Notes: a model not told the origin generated them from the sequence alone. A stretch of 64,000 nucleotides of DNA from Paeniglutamicibacter sulfureus (GCF_030512175.1 NZ_JAULBL010000002.1:1424149-1488148), one strand, 5' to 3'; counted from the first letter of the stretch, positions 15,910 through 25,766 are shown. Translations and numbers: made by a program.

Positions 15910-15978
15910 CGAACAATGGGGGATGGCTCAGGGTGTTACCCCATGGTGTGCCCCGGCCTCCAGGGAGAAACTTGAATC

Positions 15979-16386
15979 ATGCGAAACACTCTTTCCGTGA
16001 TCCTGAATATCATCTGGCTCGTTTTCGGCGGCATCTGGCTGGCGCTGGGCTACGTCCTGGCCGGGATCGTTTGCTGCCTGCTCATCGTGACGATTCCCTT
16101 TGGCATCGCGTCCTTCCGCATTGCCCTGTATGCGCTGTGGCCCTTCGGGCGCACCGTGGTGGACCGTGGCCAAGTAGGTGCTTTTTCAACCATAGGAAAT
16201 GTCATCTGGGTGCTGGTGGCCGGCATCTGGATCGCCATCGGGCACGTCGTGACGGCGATCCCGATGTTCGTGAGCATCGTCGGCATTCCGCTGGGTCTCG
16301 CGAATCTGAAGATGATCCCGATATCCCTCATGCCCCTGGGCAAGGAAATCGTTCCGAGCGCCCGATACATGCCGATGTCCCGCTGA
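15979..16386 (+). CDS. YccF domain-containing inner membrane protein
   Basis: A 135-residue protein with two YccF repeats, each a pair of hydrophobic helices. The first half has LNIIWLVFGGIWLALGYVL and TIPFGIASFRIALYALWPFG. The second half repeats the pattern with IGNVIWVLVAGIWIAIGHV and GIPLGLANLKMI. The family is a four-helix membrane protein of unknown function. CAGGGAGAA lies ten bases before the ATG and supports the start. It is monocistronic as far as can be seen, with unrelated genes on either side. Confidence 0.9.
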   Translation: MRNTLSVILNIIWLVFGGIWLALGYVLAGIVCCLLIVTIPFGIASFRIALYALWPFGRTVVDRGQVGAFSTIGNVIWVLVAGIWIAIGHVVTAIPMFVSIVGIPLGLANLKMIPISLMPLGKEIVPSARYMPMSR

Positions 16387-16454
16387 GGCCCGCGACCGCC
16401 GTATGGCGGCGGAGAGGAGTATCAAACTTCAACGACGGATATCGGCGCCGCCCC

Positions 16455-16483
16455 TTGTATCTCGAAGATGCGATTTCTAGTCT
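16455..16483 (+). promoter_or_regulatory. Promoter of the PhnB-like gene
   Basis: TTGTAT at 16455-16460 and TAGTCT at 16478-16483 have the optimal 17-bp spacing. The predicted leader to the ATG at 16533 is about 43 nt. Confidence 0.5.
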
Positions 16484-16532
16484 GTGGTTGTGAGAAGCAA
16501 CGCCAATTGTCGACTGGATGAGGCCAAGACCG

Positions 16533-17000
16533 ATGAAAGACCTGATTAACTGCCTGTGGTTCGATGGACAAGGGCTGGAAGCAGCCCGGTTCTACACCGG
16601 CATTTTCCCGAATTCCCGGATCGTTTCACAACTCGACATGGACACGCAGGGGAATCCGGTGAACGAGCCGCTGACAGTCGAATTCAATCTCGATGGACGT
16701 CCCTTCGTTGCACTTAACGGTGGCCCGCTCTTCAAGTTCAACGAAGCCATTTCCTTCCAAATCATGTGCGAGGACCAGACCGAGGTCGACTACTTCTGGG
16801 ACAAGCTCACCGACGGTGGGGAAGAAAGCCAGTGCGGTTGGCTCAAGGACCGCTTTGGCATGTCCTGGCAGGTCGTTCCGGTTCGCATGGTCGAGTTGCT
16901 CAGCGACCCGGATCCGGAGGTCGCCCGAAGGGTGGTCGAAGCGTTCATGCCCATGAGGAAACTTGATATCGCGGTTCTGGAGGCCGCTGCCAAGGGATAA
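16533..17000 (+). CDS. PhnB-like VOC superfamily protein
   Basis: About 155 residues of the PhnB/3-demethylubiquinone methyltransferase-like branch of the VOC (glyoxalase/bleomycin resistance) fold. Diagnostic segments are CLWFDGQGLEAARFYTGIFP at the start and CGWLKDRFGMSWQVVP near residue 115. The fold usually binds a metal and a small molecule; activity in this branch is mostly unknown. I prefer the ATG at 16533 (MKDLINCLWF), which has GAGG about nine bases upstream; the ATG at 16518 would add five residues not seen in the family. Confidence 0.88.
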   Translation: MKDLINCLWFDGQGLEAARFYTGIFPNSRIVSQLDMDTQGNPVNEPLTVEFNLDGRPFVALNGGPLFKFNEAISFQIMCEDQTEVDYFWDKLTDGGEESQCGWLKDRFGMSWQVVPVRMVELLSDPDPEVARRVVEAFMPMRKLDIAVLEAAAKG

Positions 17001-17383
17001 GTGGACGGCTGACCTTTCAGGTGCCTCTGCGCGTGCGCGGGGGCCGGGTGCAGCGGAGGCGCTCCTCTGCGTGATCGCGACCGTGGGCCCAGGGGCACGG
17101 TCGTCTTGAACAGGTCCGCGTTTTATCCGGCACGGGCACCTTGCCCTGGGCCTGCCGACCCACTTCCTGCCCTGTCCGCGTTTTCAGCGGCGGACCGGTG
17201 GCATCCGAGCCAAGGGCATGGCCGGTCCCCACCGGATAGCGCGACTCCGGCCGTGCCCTTCGAAAGTCTCGTGGATCCCGGCAAAAAATAGCGGGAAATC
17301 GGAGACGTTCGTCCATTGCGTTGGTAATGTGAGCAGCAGTCGGGGGGGGACTAACTCTGCTGCACCGCAACCAAGGGGGAACA
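17001..17383. other. 383-bp intergenic stretch upstream of yceI
   Basis: I see no supported gene here; the minus-strand frame 17017-17370 is Arg/Pro-rich without domain signs. It holds a small hairpin (GTCCGC at 17174 with GCGGAC at 17190) and the repeated string GTCCGCGTTTT. In the yceI leader, a hairpin with GCAGCAG/CTGCTGC arms (17333-17363) carries a run of eight G in its loop. Confidence 0.5.
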
Positions 17384-17935
17384 ATGACCCAGCTCGATCC
17401 AGCCTACGCGGGGACGTGGCGATTCGATCCAGGCCACACTCGTATCGGCTTCAACGCCCGACACGCGATGGTGACGAAGGTGCGGGGTGCCTTCAACGAA
17501 GTCGAGGGAACCATTCATGTCGACGTGGAGGATGTTGGTAAAAGCACTGTCGAGATGTCGGTGAAGGTGGCCAGTGTCGACACGCGCAACGCAGACCGCG
17601 ACAAGCACCTGCGGACCAACGACTTCTTCGATGCTCCGAAATACCCCAAAATCGTCTTCCGGTCCACGCGCATCGACCAAGTGGATGAGAACAGCTTCAT
17701 CGTCAACGGCGAACTGACCATTAAGGACACCACGCGCGAGATTGCCGTCCCCATCGAATTCACCGGCGTTGAGACCGACCCGTTCGGCAACCTCCGTGCG
17801 GGCTTTGAGGGCAGCCGCCGCATTGACCGCCGCGAGTACGGCGTAAGTTGGAACAAGGCGCTCGATTCAGGGGGCGTCCTGGTATCCGAACGAGTGCTGC
17901 TCGAGTTCGAGGTCTCGGCGATCAAGGAAGTCTAG
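17384..17935 (+). CDS. YceI family protein
   Basis: A 183-residue member of the YceI-like lipocalin-fold family that binds isoprenoid-type lipids. It begins with the typical [20 protein letters not shown] and carries [20 protein letters not shown] in the middle and [16 protein letters not shown] toward the end, all strongly conserved in the family. There is no signal peptide, so this copy is cytosolic, as is usual for actinobacteria. AAGGGGGAA precedes the ATG at good distance. A hairpin terminator follows the stop. Its ligand and role (stress or polyprenyl storage) are inferred only. Confidence 0.93.
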   Translation: MTQLDPAYAGTWRFDPGHTRIGFNARHAMVTKVRGAFNEVEGTIHVDVEDVGKSTVEMSVKVASVDTRNADRDKHLRTNDFFDAPKYPKIVFRSTRIDQVDENSFIVNGELTIKDTTREIAVPIEFTGVETDPFGNLRAGFEGSRRIDRREYGVSWNKALDSGGVLVSERVLLEFEVSAIKEV

Positions 17936-17976
17936 GGCGGGTCGGTGCGCGCCCGTGCCGGCCTCCGCATGACCGA

Positions 17977-18007
17977 ACGTCGGCAACCCCTTGGGGGTCG
18001 CCGACGT
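17977..18007 (+). terminator. Terminator after yceI
   Basis: ACGTCGGC pairs with GCCGACGT, with ACCCC/GGGGT inside, followed by TTT. It separates yceI from the clpB promoter region. Confidence 0.7.
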
Positions 18008-18045
18008 TTCGGCGTTTGGGCAGGAATATTCTTCGGCTGTCCATA

Positions 18046-18072
18046 GTTGAGTGATGTAGACTCAAGTTTGAG
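18046..18072. promoter_or_regulatory. HAIR element (HspR box) upstream of clpB
   Basis: GTTGAGT-N7-ACTCAAG (18046-18066) matches the HspR consensus in 13 of 14 arm positions. A third half-site, TTGAGT, follows at once, so CTCAA-GT-TTGAG forms a second overlapping palindrome. TAGACT at 18057-18062 may be the -10 box, placing the operator directly on the promoter. Confidence 0.8.
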
Positions 18073-18099
18073 TGATTAGCCAACAACGAAGGGATGAGT

Positions 18100-20691
18100 A
18101 TGGACACGAAGTTGACGACCAAGAGCCAGGAAGCCCTTTCCGCTTCGGGAATGAACGCCTCCACGGCGGGAAACCCGCAGGTGGAGCCCGCGCACCTGCT
18201 CAAGGCGCTTGTTGACCAGCGCGAATCGGTGGCCGTGGCAATGCTGAAGGCCGCCGGGATCGACCCGGACCAGGTTTCGGTCCAGGCCAGTGCCGCCATC
18301 AAGGCCTTGCCCACTTCATCCGGGAACAGCGTGGCCCAAGCCCAGTACTCGCGCGGCATCCTGCAAGCCATCACCGCCGCCCAGCAGGCCGCGGCGGCCA
18401 TGGGTGACGCATACGTCTCCACCGAGCATCTGATGCTGGGCCTGAGCGAAGACACCGGCGCCGCCGGCAAGGCCCTGCGCGAGTCCGGGGCCACGCGGAA
18501 GGCCCTTGCCAGCGCCCTGCCCTCGATCCGCGGCGACCGCAAGGTCAACAACCCCGATCCCGAAAACACCTTCCAGGCACTGGAAAAGTTCGGCACCGAC
18601 ATGACGGCCATTGCCCGTTCGGGCAAGCTTGATCCGGTGATCGGGCGCGACACCGAGATCCGCCGCCTCGTGCAGGTTCTTTCGCGTCGCACCAAGAACA
18701 ACCCGGTGCTCATCGGGGAACCCGGGGTGGGCAAGACCGCAGTGGTCGAAGGCCTGGCCCAGCGCATGGTTGCCGGGGACGTTCCCGAATCGCTGCGCGG
18801 CAAGACGCTGATTTCCCTGGACCTCGGCGCCATGGTTGCCGGGGCGAAATACCGCGGCGAATTCGAGGAACGCCTCAAGGCCGTCCTCGAAGAGATCAAG
18901 GCCTCCGACGGGCAGATCGTCACGTTCATCGACGAGATCCACACTGTCGTGGGTGCAGGAGCATCCGAGGGTGCCATGGATGCCGGCAACATGCTCAAGC
19001 CCATGCTGGCCCGCGGCGAGTTGCGCCTGATTGGCGCCACAACGCTCGATGAGTATCGCCAGAACATCGAGAAGGACCCGGCCCTCGAACGACGCTTCGC
19101 GCAGGTGTACGTGGGGGAGCCGAGCGTCAATGACACCATTGCCATCCTGCGCGGGCTCAAGCAGCGCTACGAGGCGCACCACAAGGTCACGATCGCCGAC
19201 TCGGCGCTAGTGGCCGCGGCGAGCCTCTCCGACCGCTACATCGCCGGGCGCCAGCTTCCGGACAAGGCCATCGACCTGGTCGACGAGGCGGCCAGCCGGC
19301 TGCGCATGGAAATCGACTCGTATCCCGAGGAAATCGACCAGCTGCGTCGGTCGGTGGATCGCCTGACCATGGAGGAGCTGGCCCTCAAGGATGAAACCGA
19401 TCCCGGATCCCGCGAACGGCTCGAGGCGTTGCGCGCCGACATGGCGGACAAGAAGGAAGAGCTCGATGCGCTCAACGCGCGCTGGGAATCGGAGAAGGCA
19501 GGCCTGAACCGGGTCGGCGACCTCAAGGTGCGCCTGGACGATCTGCGTTCGCGTGCCGAGAAACTGCAGCGCGAGGGCGACCTGGAGGGCGCCTCGCGGC
19601 TGCTCTACGGGGAGATCCCGGCGCTGGAAAAGGACATGGACGATGCTGCACGCGCGGAAGCCTCCGGCGGCGACCAGGAATTGATGGTGGCCGATGAGGT
19701 CACTGCCGACGACATTGCCGAGGTCATCTCCGCGTGGACGGGCATCCCGGCGGGTCGCATGCTGCAGGGCGAAAGCCAGAAGCTGCTGCACATGGAGGAT
19801 TTCCTTGGCCACCGGCTGATCGGACAACAGAAGGCTGTCGTCTCGGTGTCCGACGCGGTGCGCCGTGCCCGGGCCGGGATCTCCGACCCCGACCGCCCGA
19901 CAGGTTCGTTCCTGTTCCTTGGCCCCACGGGCGTGGGCAAGACCGAATTGGCCAAGGCCCTGGCCGACTTCCTTTTCGACGATGAACGCGCCATGGTTCG
20001 CATCGACATGAGCGAGTATTCGGAGAAGCACGCGGTCGCGCGGCTTGTCGGCGCCCCTCCGGGATACGTCGGCTATGAGGAAGGCGGCCAGCTCACCGAG
20101 GCCGTGCGTCGGCGGCCCTACTCGGTGGTGCTGCTCGACGAGGTCGAGAAGGCCCACCCCGAGGCCTTCGACATCCTGCTGCAGGTCCTGGACGACGGGC
20201 GTCTCACCGACGGGCAGGGACGCACGGTCGATTTCCGCAATGTCATCCTGATCATGACCTCGAACCTGGGTTCGCAGTTCATGGTCGACCAGACGTTGCC
20301 CGAGGACACCAAGCGGGAGGCCGTGATGAATCTGGTGAACTCCTCGTTCAAGCCCGAGTTCCTGAACCGGCTGGATGACGTGATCATGTTCGACGCGCTC
20401 TCGCTGGAGGAGCTGGGTTCGATTGTGGCCCTGCAGGTCGACACTCTGGCCCGGCGTCTCGCCGGACGCCGCCTGCAGCTCGAGGTGGACGACCAAGCCC
20501 GTGACTGGCTGGCCCTGACCGGCTTCGATCCCGCCTTCGGCGCCCGGCCACTGCGTCGGCTCGTGCAGCGCGAAATCGGGGACAGGCTGGCTCGCGAATT
20601 GCTGGCCGGAAGCATCCAGGACGGCGACACCGTCGTGGTCGGCGTCAATGCGTCCGCAGATGGGCTCATCGTCTCCTCGCGCCGAGGATAA
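18100..20691 (+). CDS. clpB: ATP-dependent disaggregase ClpB
   Basis: An 863-residue Hsp100. The N-domain starts [13 protein letters not shown]. The first AAA+ module has Walker [14 protein letters not shown] and [15 protein letters not shown] coiled middle domain spans about residues 400-520, and the second module has [14 protein letters not shown] and [15 protein letters not shown]. It forms hexamers and extracts polypeptides from aggregates together with DnaK. The middle domain distinguishes it from ClpA/ClpC. I prefer ATG 18100 over 18094 because GAAGGG is then six bases away. The HAIR box upstream places it in the HspR regulon with dnaK. Confidence 0.97.
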   Translation: MDTKLTTKSQEALSASGMNASTAGNPQVEPAHLLKALVDQRESVAVAMLKAAGIDPDQVSVQASAAIKALPTSSGNSVAQAQYSRGILQAITAAQQAAAAMGDAYVSTEHLMLGLSEDTGAAGKALRESGATRKALASALPSIRGDRKVNNPDPENTFQALEKFGTDMTAIARSGKLDPVIGRDTEIRRLVQVLSRRTKNNPVLIGEPGVGKTAVVEGLAQRMVAGDVPESLRGKTLISLDLGAMVAGAKYRGEFEERLKAVLEEIKASDGQIVTFIDEIHTVVGAGASEGAMDAGNMLKPMLARGELRLIGATTLDEYRQNIEKDPALERRFAQVYVGEPSVNDTIAILRGLKQRYEAHHKVTIADSALVAAASLSDRYIAGRQLPDKAIDLVDEAASRLRMEIDSYPEEIDQLRRSVDRLTMEELALKDETDPGSRERLEALRADMADKKEELDALNARWESEKAGLNRVGDLKVRLDDLRSRAEKLQREGDLEGASRLLYGEIPALEKDMDDAARAEASGGDQELMVADEVTADDIAEVISAWTGIPAGRMLQGESQKLLHMEDFLGHRLIGQQKAVVSVSDAVRRARAGISDPDRPTGSFLFLGPTGVGKTELAKALADFLFDDERAMVRIDMSEYSEKHAVARLVGAPPGYVGYEEGGQLTEAVRRRPYSVVLLDEVEKAHPEAFDILLQVLDDGRLTDGQGRTVDFRNVILIMTSNLGSQFMVDQTLPEDTKREAVMNLVNSSFKPEFLNRLDDVIMFDALSLEELGSIVALQVDTLARRLAGRRLQLEVDDQARDWLALTGFDPAFGARPLRRLVQREIGDRLARELLAGSIQDGDTVVVGVNASADGLIVSSRRG

Positions 20692-20710
20692 CGGCCGACC
20701 GCATCACGCC

Positions 20711-20746
20711 GGTGCCCGGGAGTGGTTGTTGCCACTCCCGGGCACC
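20711..20746. terminator. Bidirectional terminator between clpB and the septum-formation gene
   Basis: A perfect 15-bp stem (20711-20725 with 20732-20746) closes a six-base loop, between convergent genes, with a CTTTT tract 10 nt on. Confidence 0.75.
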
Positions 20747-20771
20747 GGCGAGGCTTTTCAGGCCCGGGGGA

Positions 20772-21407
20772 TCAGGTGTTCAGGGCGGAGGTTTCGGCCG
20801 GAAGCATGGACACCCGCACGGTTCCCTCGTTCAGGGCCAGAAAACAGGCAACCGCTCTGTCGCCGGTCTGCCATGTTGCTTCGGAGGGGCGGGAGAAATG
20901 ATAGGACCAGCCGGTGTCCAGGGGGCTGGTCGGATCCAAGGGGACGGATTTACAAAGCTCCTCGGATTGCGCAAGGATTGCCTCGGGTCCGGGGAATGCA
21001 TCCCCTTCGATCGTGAAGGTCCCGATGAGTTGTGCGTTGTGGGCGGTCTCGCAGGTGACGACGGTTGACGGTTCGAGCGGGCCGGTAAATCCCTGAAGGC
21101 AATCGCCGTCTCGGAATTGATCCGCAGGGACGTCGGATGCGATGATCCCGTCGAGGCCCGGGGATGCGTTTCGCGTCACTTCCGCAACCGGTTCCGGGGC
21201 GTCTTCCTGGCCGAAAAACCTGTCGGCCCCGTAGATCACAATCAACATGATTCCCAGTGCGCCGAGCAACGCCCAAAGGGCCGGGGCACGCCACCAAGAA
21301 CGCGTCTGTGACTTGGCACTTAGAGCAGGAAGCGCGGCTCTCGGCTCTGGCTGTGGCGGATCAGGCAAGCAAGCTCCCGGGCGGTTGGCAGTCGACTTGG
21401 TGGACAA
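20772..21407 (-). CDS. Septum-formation family membrane-anchored protein
   Basis: A 211-residue protein. A Pro-rich cytosolic N-terminus of about 40 residues leads into one membrane helix (ALWALLGALGIMLIVIYGAD, about 43-62) and an outside domain. That domain has FRDGDCLQGF, VVTCETAHNAQLIGTF and a later ELCKSV, the three-Cys pattern of the septum-formation (PF13845) family; a fourth Cys lies in AVACFLAL. Disulfides are likely. The frame opens with TTG at 21407, six bases after TAGAGT on the same strand, so it may be leaderless with a TTG start. The function of this family is not established beyond the name. Confidence 0.78.
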   Translation of the reverse strand: MSTKSTANRPGACLPDPPQPEPRAALPALSAKSQTRSWWRAPALWALLGALGIMLIVIYGADRFFGQEDAPEPVAEVTRNASPGLDGIIASDVPADQFRDGDCLQGFTGPLEPSTVVTCETAHNAQLIGTFTIEGDAFPGPEAILAQSEELCKSVPLDPTSPLDTGWSYHFSRPSEATWQTGDRAVACFLALNEGTVRVSMLPAETSALNT

Positions 21408-21470
21408 AATAATACTCTACCGGCGGAACGGAGGTTCCGGGCAGGCACTCGCCGCCGAATCATGTTAACC

Positions 21471-21499
21471 TTGAAATACGAAAGAATTAGTCACATATT
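21471..21499 (+). promoter_or_regulatory. Possible promoter of the DUF3073 gene
   Basis: TTGAAA at 21471-21476 and CATATT at 21494-21499 are 17 bp apart (TATTCT at 21496 is the alternative -10). The leader would be about 55 nt. Confidence 0.4.
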
Positions 21500-21562
21500 C
21501 TGGGGCCTCCACCTGACACGGGTGGACCACCTCCAGATCTACTGAAAAAAGGGGGTCACGCC

Positions 21563-21790
21563 ATGGGGCGCGGCCGTCAGAAGGCAAAAGCGACACGACA
21601 GGCCAGGGACATGAAATATTTCTCCCCGGCCACTGATTTGTCCGCCTTGGAACGCGAGCTTGGAAAGAATCGTGGTCACAGTACCTCGACACCAAGCCCT
21701 GTCGACGTACCTTACGAATCCAATTATTCGGATTACGAAGACAAGTACGCAGACGATGACGACGAGGACGACCAACGGCGCATCAGCTGA
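21563..21790 (+). CDS. DUF3073 family small protein
   Basis: A 75-residue protein. It opens with the diagnostic GRGRQKAKATRQARDMKYFS, strongly basic, and ends in a run of acidic residues (DKYADDDDEDDQRR). Actinobacteria carry this small cytosolic protein widely; its function is unknown. AAGGGGG sits about eight bases upstream of the ATG. It is a strong, easily missed small gene. A palindromic hairpin follows at 21863-21900. Confidence 0.92.
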   Translation: MGRGRQKAKATRQARDMKYFSPATDLSALERELGKNRGHSTSTPSPVDVPYESNYSDYEDKYADDDDEDDQRRIS

Positions 21791-21862
21791 TGCGCCGACT
21801 CCCTGAAGTGACCGTCGGAAAATAGGCGGTTATGGTTTTTCCAGTACGTGAAAACGGCAGCC

Positions 21863-21900
21863 GTGGCCACCGCGCAGTAACTGCGTCGGTGACCGCGGCC
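21863..21900 (+). terminator. Hairpin after DUF3073 gene
   Basis: CACCG (21868) pairs with CGGTG (ending 21891) and GCAG with CTGC inside, with GGCC ends that can extend the stem, followed by TTT. Confidence 0.4.
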
Positions 21901-21933
21901 TTTGCCATGCCCGGGGAGCCGAGGTAATCTAAC

Positions 21934-22887
21934 ATGCTTCATGAGGGTCGGCTCGGGATCCAGATGGCGCACCGCGCAGCCATTCGTTCGATCGAACGCG
22001 TGGTTGGCGAGAATGCCCCGTTGCAGGATGCTGCCATTGCCGCCGCCGGCATCCGCAGGATGCTGGAGGCAGGGTCCGTGCTGGTGCTCACCGGTGCCGG
22101 GGTGTCCACCGATTCGGGGATCCCCGACTACAGGGGGCCGAAGGGCTCGCTGCTGCGCCACCGGCCCATGACCTACCAGGAATTCCTGCACGAGCCCAGC
22201 GCCCGGCACCGGTATTGGGCACGCAGCTTCGTGGGTTGGAGGCACATGGCCCAGGCGGCGCCGAACTCCATCCACCGCAGCTTGGCGCAGTGGGAAGCAA
22301 CGGGAAAAATCAGCGGCATCGTCACGCAAAACGTCGACGGGCTACATGTGGCCGCGGGTTCCCTGAACGTCATCCCCCTTCACGGTGACTTGCAACAGAT
22401 CAGTTGCCTGAACTGCGGAGCACTGGAGAACCGGGAGAACCTCGATGTCAGGCTGCACGAGGCGAATCCCGGCTACCTGGAGCGCATCGACCTGGATCCC
22501 TCGCTGGTGAATCCCGACGGCGACGTGACCCTCGACGAGGCCCATGTGGCCGAGTTCCACATGATTGGTTGCCTGGTGTGCGGATCGAAGAAGTTGAAGC
22601 CCAATGTGGTCTACTTCGGCGAGAACGTCCCACCCGAGCGCAAGGTTCGGCTCAAGGAACTCGAGGCCCAATCGGCTTCCCTGCTGGTCATCGGCTCTTC
22701 GCTTGCCGTCATGAGCGGCTACAAGCTACTGCTGGACGCCCGCAGCTCCGGCAAACCGGTCGGCCTGATCAACGGCGGTCCCACCCGCGGCGACTCCAAG
22801 GCCGACTACAGGTGGCGCAGCAACATCGCCGAGGCCATTGCCGTCCTGGAATCATCTGGCGACGGGGCCGTGCGCTGGCCCATGTAG
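21934..22887 (+). CDS. Sir2 family NAD-dependent protein deacetylase (class II-like)
   Basis: Up to 317 residues. Sirtuin motifs in order: GAGVSTDSGIPDYRGP (NAD binding), TQNVDGLH, the catalytic His in PLHGDLQQISC, zinc Cys pairs CLNC and CLVC about 55 residues apart, and VIGSSLAVMSG. It would deacylate lysines in the cytosol using NAD; acetyl-CoA synthetase, a classic target, is encoded 20 kb away. The spacing between zinc pairs is long, as in SIRT4-like class II proteins. TAATCT ends only three bases before the ATG at 21934, so the true start may be the in-frame ATG at 21964 (MAHRAAIRS). Confidence 0.92.
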   Translation: MLHEGRLGIQMAHRAAIRSIERVVGENAPLQDAAIAAAGIRRMLEAGSVLVLTGAGVSTDSGIPDYRGPKGSLLRHRPMTYQEFLHEPSARHRYWARSFVGWRHMAQAAPNSIHRSLAQWEATGKISGIVTQNVDGLHVAAGSLNVIPLHGDLQQISCLNCGALENRENLDVRLHEANPGYLERIDLDPSLVNPDGDVTLDEAHVAEFHMIGCLVCGSKKLKPNVVYFGENVPPERKVRLKELEAQSASLLVIGSSLAVMSGYKLLLDARSSGKPVGLINGGPTRGDSKADYRWRSNIAEAIAVLESSGDGAVRWPM

Positions 22888-22935
22888 CCGTGGCCCATGC
22901 CTTTGAGCCTCGTGTCCGGCCCGGGCGGTTAATCA

Positions 22936-22972
22936 GTTGAGGGACCGTGCCCAATGGGCGCGGTCCCTCAAC
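22936..22972. terminator. Bidirectional terminator between sir2 and purM
   Basis: Twelve perfect base pairs (22936-22947 with 22961-22972) are stacked on a second GCCC/GGGC stem around AAT. It lies between convergent genes. Confidence 0.8.
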
Positions 22973-22991
22973 GGATCAAGGCTCCTGGCAG

Positions 22992-24134
22992 TTAGCCGGC
23001 GAAGTTGCCGCGCATGAGCACGGCACCGCCGTCAACACCCTTGGCACCCTGGACGTAGTCCTGACCTGCGGTCTTGGCTTCCTCGGTCACCGCGCCAACG
23101 GTGCCCATCACCCACGAGTTCATGCCGCGGGCGTTTAGGCGGGCCAGTGCCGCGTCGGCGATCTCGGCATCGACGATGGCAACCATGCCGACACCCAGGT
23201 TGAGCGTGCGCTCCAGGTCCGGCTGCGGCACGGAACCGAGCTCGGCCATGACCTTGAAGACGGCCGGAAGTGCCCAGCTGGAGCGTTCCACGGTGGCCAT
23301 CAGGCCCTGCGGCAGCACTCGGGCCAGGTTGGCGGCCAGGCCGCCGCCGGTGACGTGGCTGAAGCCGTGCACCTTGATGGCGCCGTCGACGTTGAACGCG
23401 CGGACCAAATCCAGGCAGTCCATGGTGTAGATGCGGGTCGGTTCCAGCAGTTCCTCGCCCAGGGTGCGGCCGAATTCCGGCACGTGGCGATCCAGGGCCC
23501 AGCCTGCGTGTGCGACGATGCTGCGCACCAGCGAGTAGCCGTTGGAGTGGATGCCGGAGGCCGACATGCCGATGATGACATCGCCGTCCTTGACGCGTTC
23601 CGGGCCGAGCAGGCCGTCGGCCTCGACGATGCCGGTGGCGGCACCGGCGACATCGTATTCGTGCTCGCCCAGCAGGCCCGGGTGCTCGGCGGTTTCGCCG
23701 CCGACTAGAGCGGTGCCGGCAATCTGGCAACCCTCGGCGATGCCGCGGACGATGTCGGCGATGCGCTCGGGCACGACCTTGCCACAGGCAATGTAGTCGG
23801 TCATGAACAGCGGTTCGGCACCCACGACGACGATGTCATCGACGACCATGCCGACCAGGTCGTGGCCGATGGTGTGGTGGATGTCCATGGCCTGGGCAAT
23901 GGCGACCTTGGTGCCGACGCCGTCGGTGGAGGTGGCCAGCAGCGGCTTCTTGTAGGAAAGGAACTTCGAGGCGTCGTAGAGGCCTGCGAAGCCCCCCACC
24001 CCGCCCAGGACGTTGGCGTTGTGGGTGGCCTTGATGGCGCCCTTCATCAATTCAACGGCGCGGTCACCGGCCTCGACATCGACACCGGCCGAAGCATAGG
24101 TGATTCCGGAATTCTCAGGGGTGGCACTTGTCAT
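22992..24134 (-). CDS. purM: Phosphoribosylformylglycinamidine cyclo-ligase (AIR synthetase)
   Basis: A 380-residue purine enzyme that closes the imidazole ring, turning FGAM into AIR with ATP. Family segments are TYASAGVDVEAGDRAV at the N-terminus, LLATSTDGVGTKVAIA, the substrate loop TALVGGETAEHPGLL, and GFSHVTGGGLAANLARVLP. The ATG at 24134 gives the standard N-terminus; the longer frame to 24245 overlaps purF and adds 37 atypical residues. It is last in a leftward operon, 19 nt after purF, and is followed by the strong terminator at 22936. Confidence 0.96.
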   Translation of the reverse strand: MTSATPENSGITYASAGVDVEAGDRAVELMKGAIKATHNANVLGGVGGFAGLYDASKFLSYKKPLLATSTDGVGTKVAIAQAMDIHHTIGHDLVGMVVDDIVVVGAEPLFMTDYIACGKVVPERIADIVRGIAEGCQIAGTALVGGETAEHPGLLGEHEYDVAGAATGIVEADGLLGPERVKDGDVIIGMSASGIHSNGYSLVRSIVAHAGWALDRHVPEFGRTLGEELLEPTRIYTMDCLDLVRAFNVDGAIKVHGFSHVTGGGLAANLARVLPQGLMATVERSSWALPAVFKVMAELGSVPQPDLERTLNLGVGMVAIVDAEIADAALARLNARGMNSWVMGTVGAVTEEAKTAGQDYVQGAKGVDGGAVLMRGNFAG

Positions 24135-24153
24135 CTCTGAAACTGTCCTTTGC

Positions 24154-25704
24154 TTAGTTGCGCGGTGTTTTGTCTGCGGCGGTGAGTGCCGACTCGAATT
24201 CGGCATCCGGGCCCGGCTCACATCCCGCCTGGTTGCTTCGTTCAAGCAGGTTCTTGCCGATGCGGTCCGAACCCGGCAATGCGATCGGGTAGTCCCCGGT
24301 GAAGCATGCGGTGCACAGGCGTTCGCGCTTCTGGAGGGTGGCGTCGATCATGCCGTCCTCGGAAATGTAGGCGAGCGAGTCGGCCCCGATGGACTGGCTG
24401 ATCTCGTCCACTGCAGCGCCGTTGGCAATGAGCTCGGCGCGGGTGGCGAAGTCGATGCCGTAGAAGCATGGCCACTTGATGGGCGGGGAGGAGATCTTCA
24501 CATGGATCTCCGCGGCGCCGGCCTCGCGCAGCATGCGCACCACGGCGCGCTGGGTGTTGCCACGGACGATCGAGTCGTCGACGACGACAACGCGCTTGCC
24601 CTTGATAACGGGCTCCAGGGCGTTGAGCTTGAGCTTGATGCCCAGCTGGCGCAGCGTCTGGGACGGCTGGATGAAGGTTCGTCCCACGTAGGCGTTCTTC
24701 ACGAAGCCGTGGGCGAAGGGGATGCCCGACTGCTCGGCGTAGCCGATGGCGGCAGGGGTGCCGGATTCGGGAACGGGGATGACGATGTCGGCCTCGGCGG
24801 CGTTTTCGCGGGCCAGCTGGCGGCCCATTTCCACGCGGGACTCGTAAACCGAACGGCCGTTGATCGAGGCATCCGGGCGGGCAAGGTACACGTACTCGAA
24901 GACGCAGGCGGCCGGAGTGGCGGCGCCGAAACGCTGAGAGCGCACGCCTTCCGCGTCGATGGCGATGAACTCGCCCGGTTCGATTTCGCGGATGAAGCTT
25001 GCACCCACGGTGGCCAAGGCTGCCTGTTCGGAGGCCACTACCCATCCGCGCTCGAGACGGCCGAGCACCAGCGGACGTACGCCGTAGGTGTCGCGTGCGG
25101 CGTAGAGGGTGTGCTCGTCCATGAAGACGAAGCAGAAGGCGCCGCTGAGCTTGGGCAGCAGGCGCAGCGCCGACTCTTCCAGGGTTTCGCCGTTGGAGCC
25201 GTTGAGCAGTGCCGTCACCAGTGCGGTGTCGGTGGTGTTGCCCTGGGCGATTTCGCCGCGGACCTTTTCCTCGGACTCTGCATGGAGGTCGTTGACCATT
25301 TCCATGAGCTCGGCCGAGTTGGTCAGGTTGCCGTTGTGCGCCAGCGCCACGGTGCCCGCAGCGGTGGGGCCGAGCGTCGGCTGGGCGTTGGCCCAGTGGC
25401 TTGCCCCGGTTGTGGAGTAGCGGCAGTGGCCAATGGCCAGGTGCCCGGGCATGGAATTGAGGGTGTTCTCGTCGAACACCTGGGAGACCAGACCCATGTC
25501 CTTGTAGACATTGATCCGCTGTCCGTCACTCGTGGCCAATCCGGCCGATTCCTGCCCGCGATGCTGAAGCGCATACAGACCGTAATAGGTCAGTTTCGCC
25601 ACTTCTTCGCCGGGAGCCCAAACACCGAAGACACCGCATTCATCCTGCGGGCCCTTCTCGTTGGGCAAAAGATCATGATTTAGGTTTCCGTCACCACGCG
25701 CCAT
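24154..25704 (-). CDS. purF: Amidophosphoribosyltransferase
   Basis: A 516-residue enzyme for the first committed step of purine synthesis (PRPP + Gln to phosphoribosylamine). The N-terminal Ntn-glutaminase nucleophile is Cys23 in DECGVFG, exposed after removal of a short propeptide. HRGQESAG and HNGNLTN follow. The PRPP loop is VVVVDDSIVRGNTQ. Cys residues in KWPCFYG and RLCTACFTGDYP point to the iron-sulfur form, as in Bacillus. The start at 25704 gives the normal propeptide; the longer frame to 25752 is less likely. It lies in one operon with purM. Confidence 0.96.
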   Translation of the reverse strand: MARGDGNLNHDLLPNEKGPQDECGVFGVWAPGEEVAKLTYYGLYALQHRGQESAGLATSDGQRINVYKDMGLVSQVFDENTLNSMPGHLAIGHCRYSTTGASHWANAQPTLGPTAAGTVALAHNGNLTNSAELMEMVNDLHAESEEKVRGEIAQGNTTDTALVTALLNGSNGETLEESALRLLPKLSGAFCFVFMDEHTLYAARDTYGVRPLVLGRLERGWVVASEQAALATVGASFIREIEPGEFIAIDAEGVRSQRFGAATPAACVFEYVYLARPDASINGRSVYESRVEMGRQLARENAAEADIVIPVPESGTPAAIGYAEQSGIPFAHGFVKNAYVGRTFIQPSQTLRQLGIKLKLNALEPVIKGKRVVVVDDSIVRGNTQRAVVRMLREAGAAEIHVKISSPPIKWPCFYGIDFATRAELIANGAAVDEISQSIGADSLAYISEDGMIDATLQKRERLCTACFTGDYPIALPGSDRIGKNLLERSNQAGCEPGPDAEFESALTAADKTPRN

Positions 25705-25766
25705 AGGAATTATTCTCTCACGAGCAAGGGGCACGATGGGGCGTGAAGTCACCCACAGGGACGGTT

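Noticed and set aside
17017-17370. 117-codon minus-strand frame in the gap before yceI
   Set aside because: It is Arg/Pro/Thr-rich, has no ribosome site and runs into the yceI leader hairpin; nothing supports coding.
24100-25683. 527-codon frame antisense to purF
   Set aside because: purF has all active-site motifs. The antisense frame has no ribosome site and no recognisable domain.
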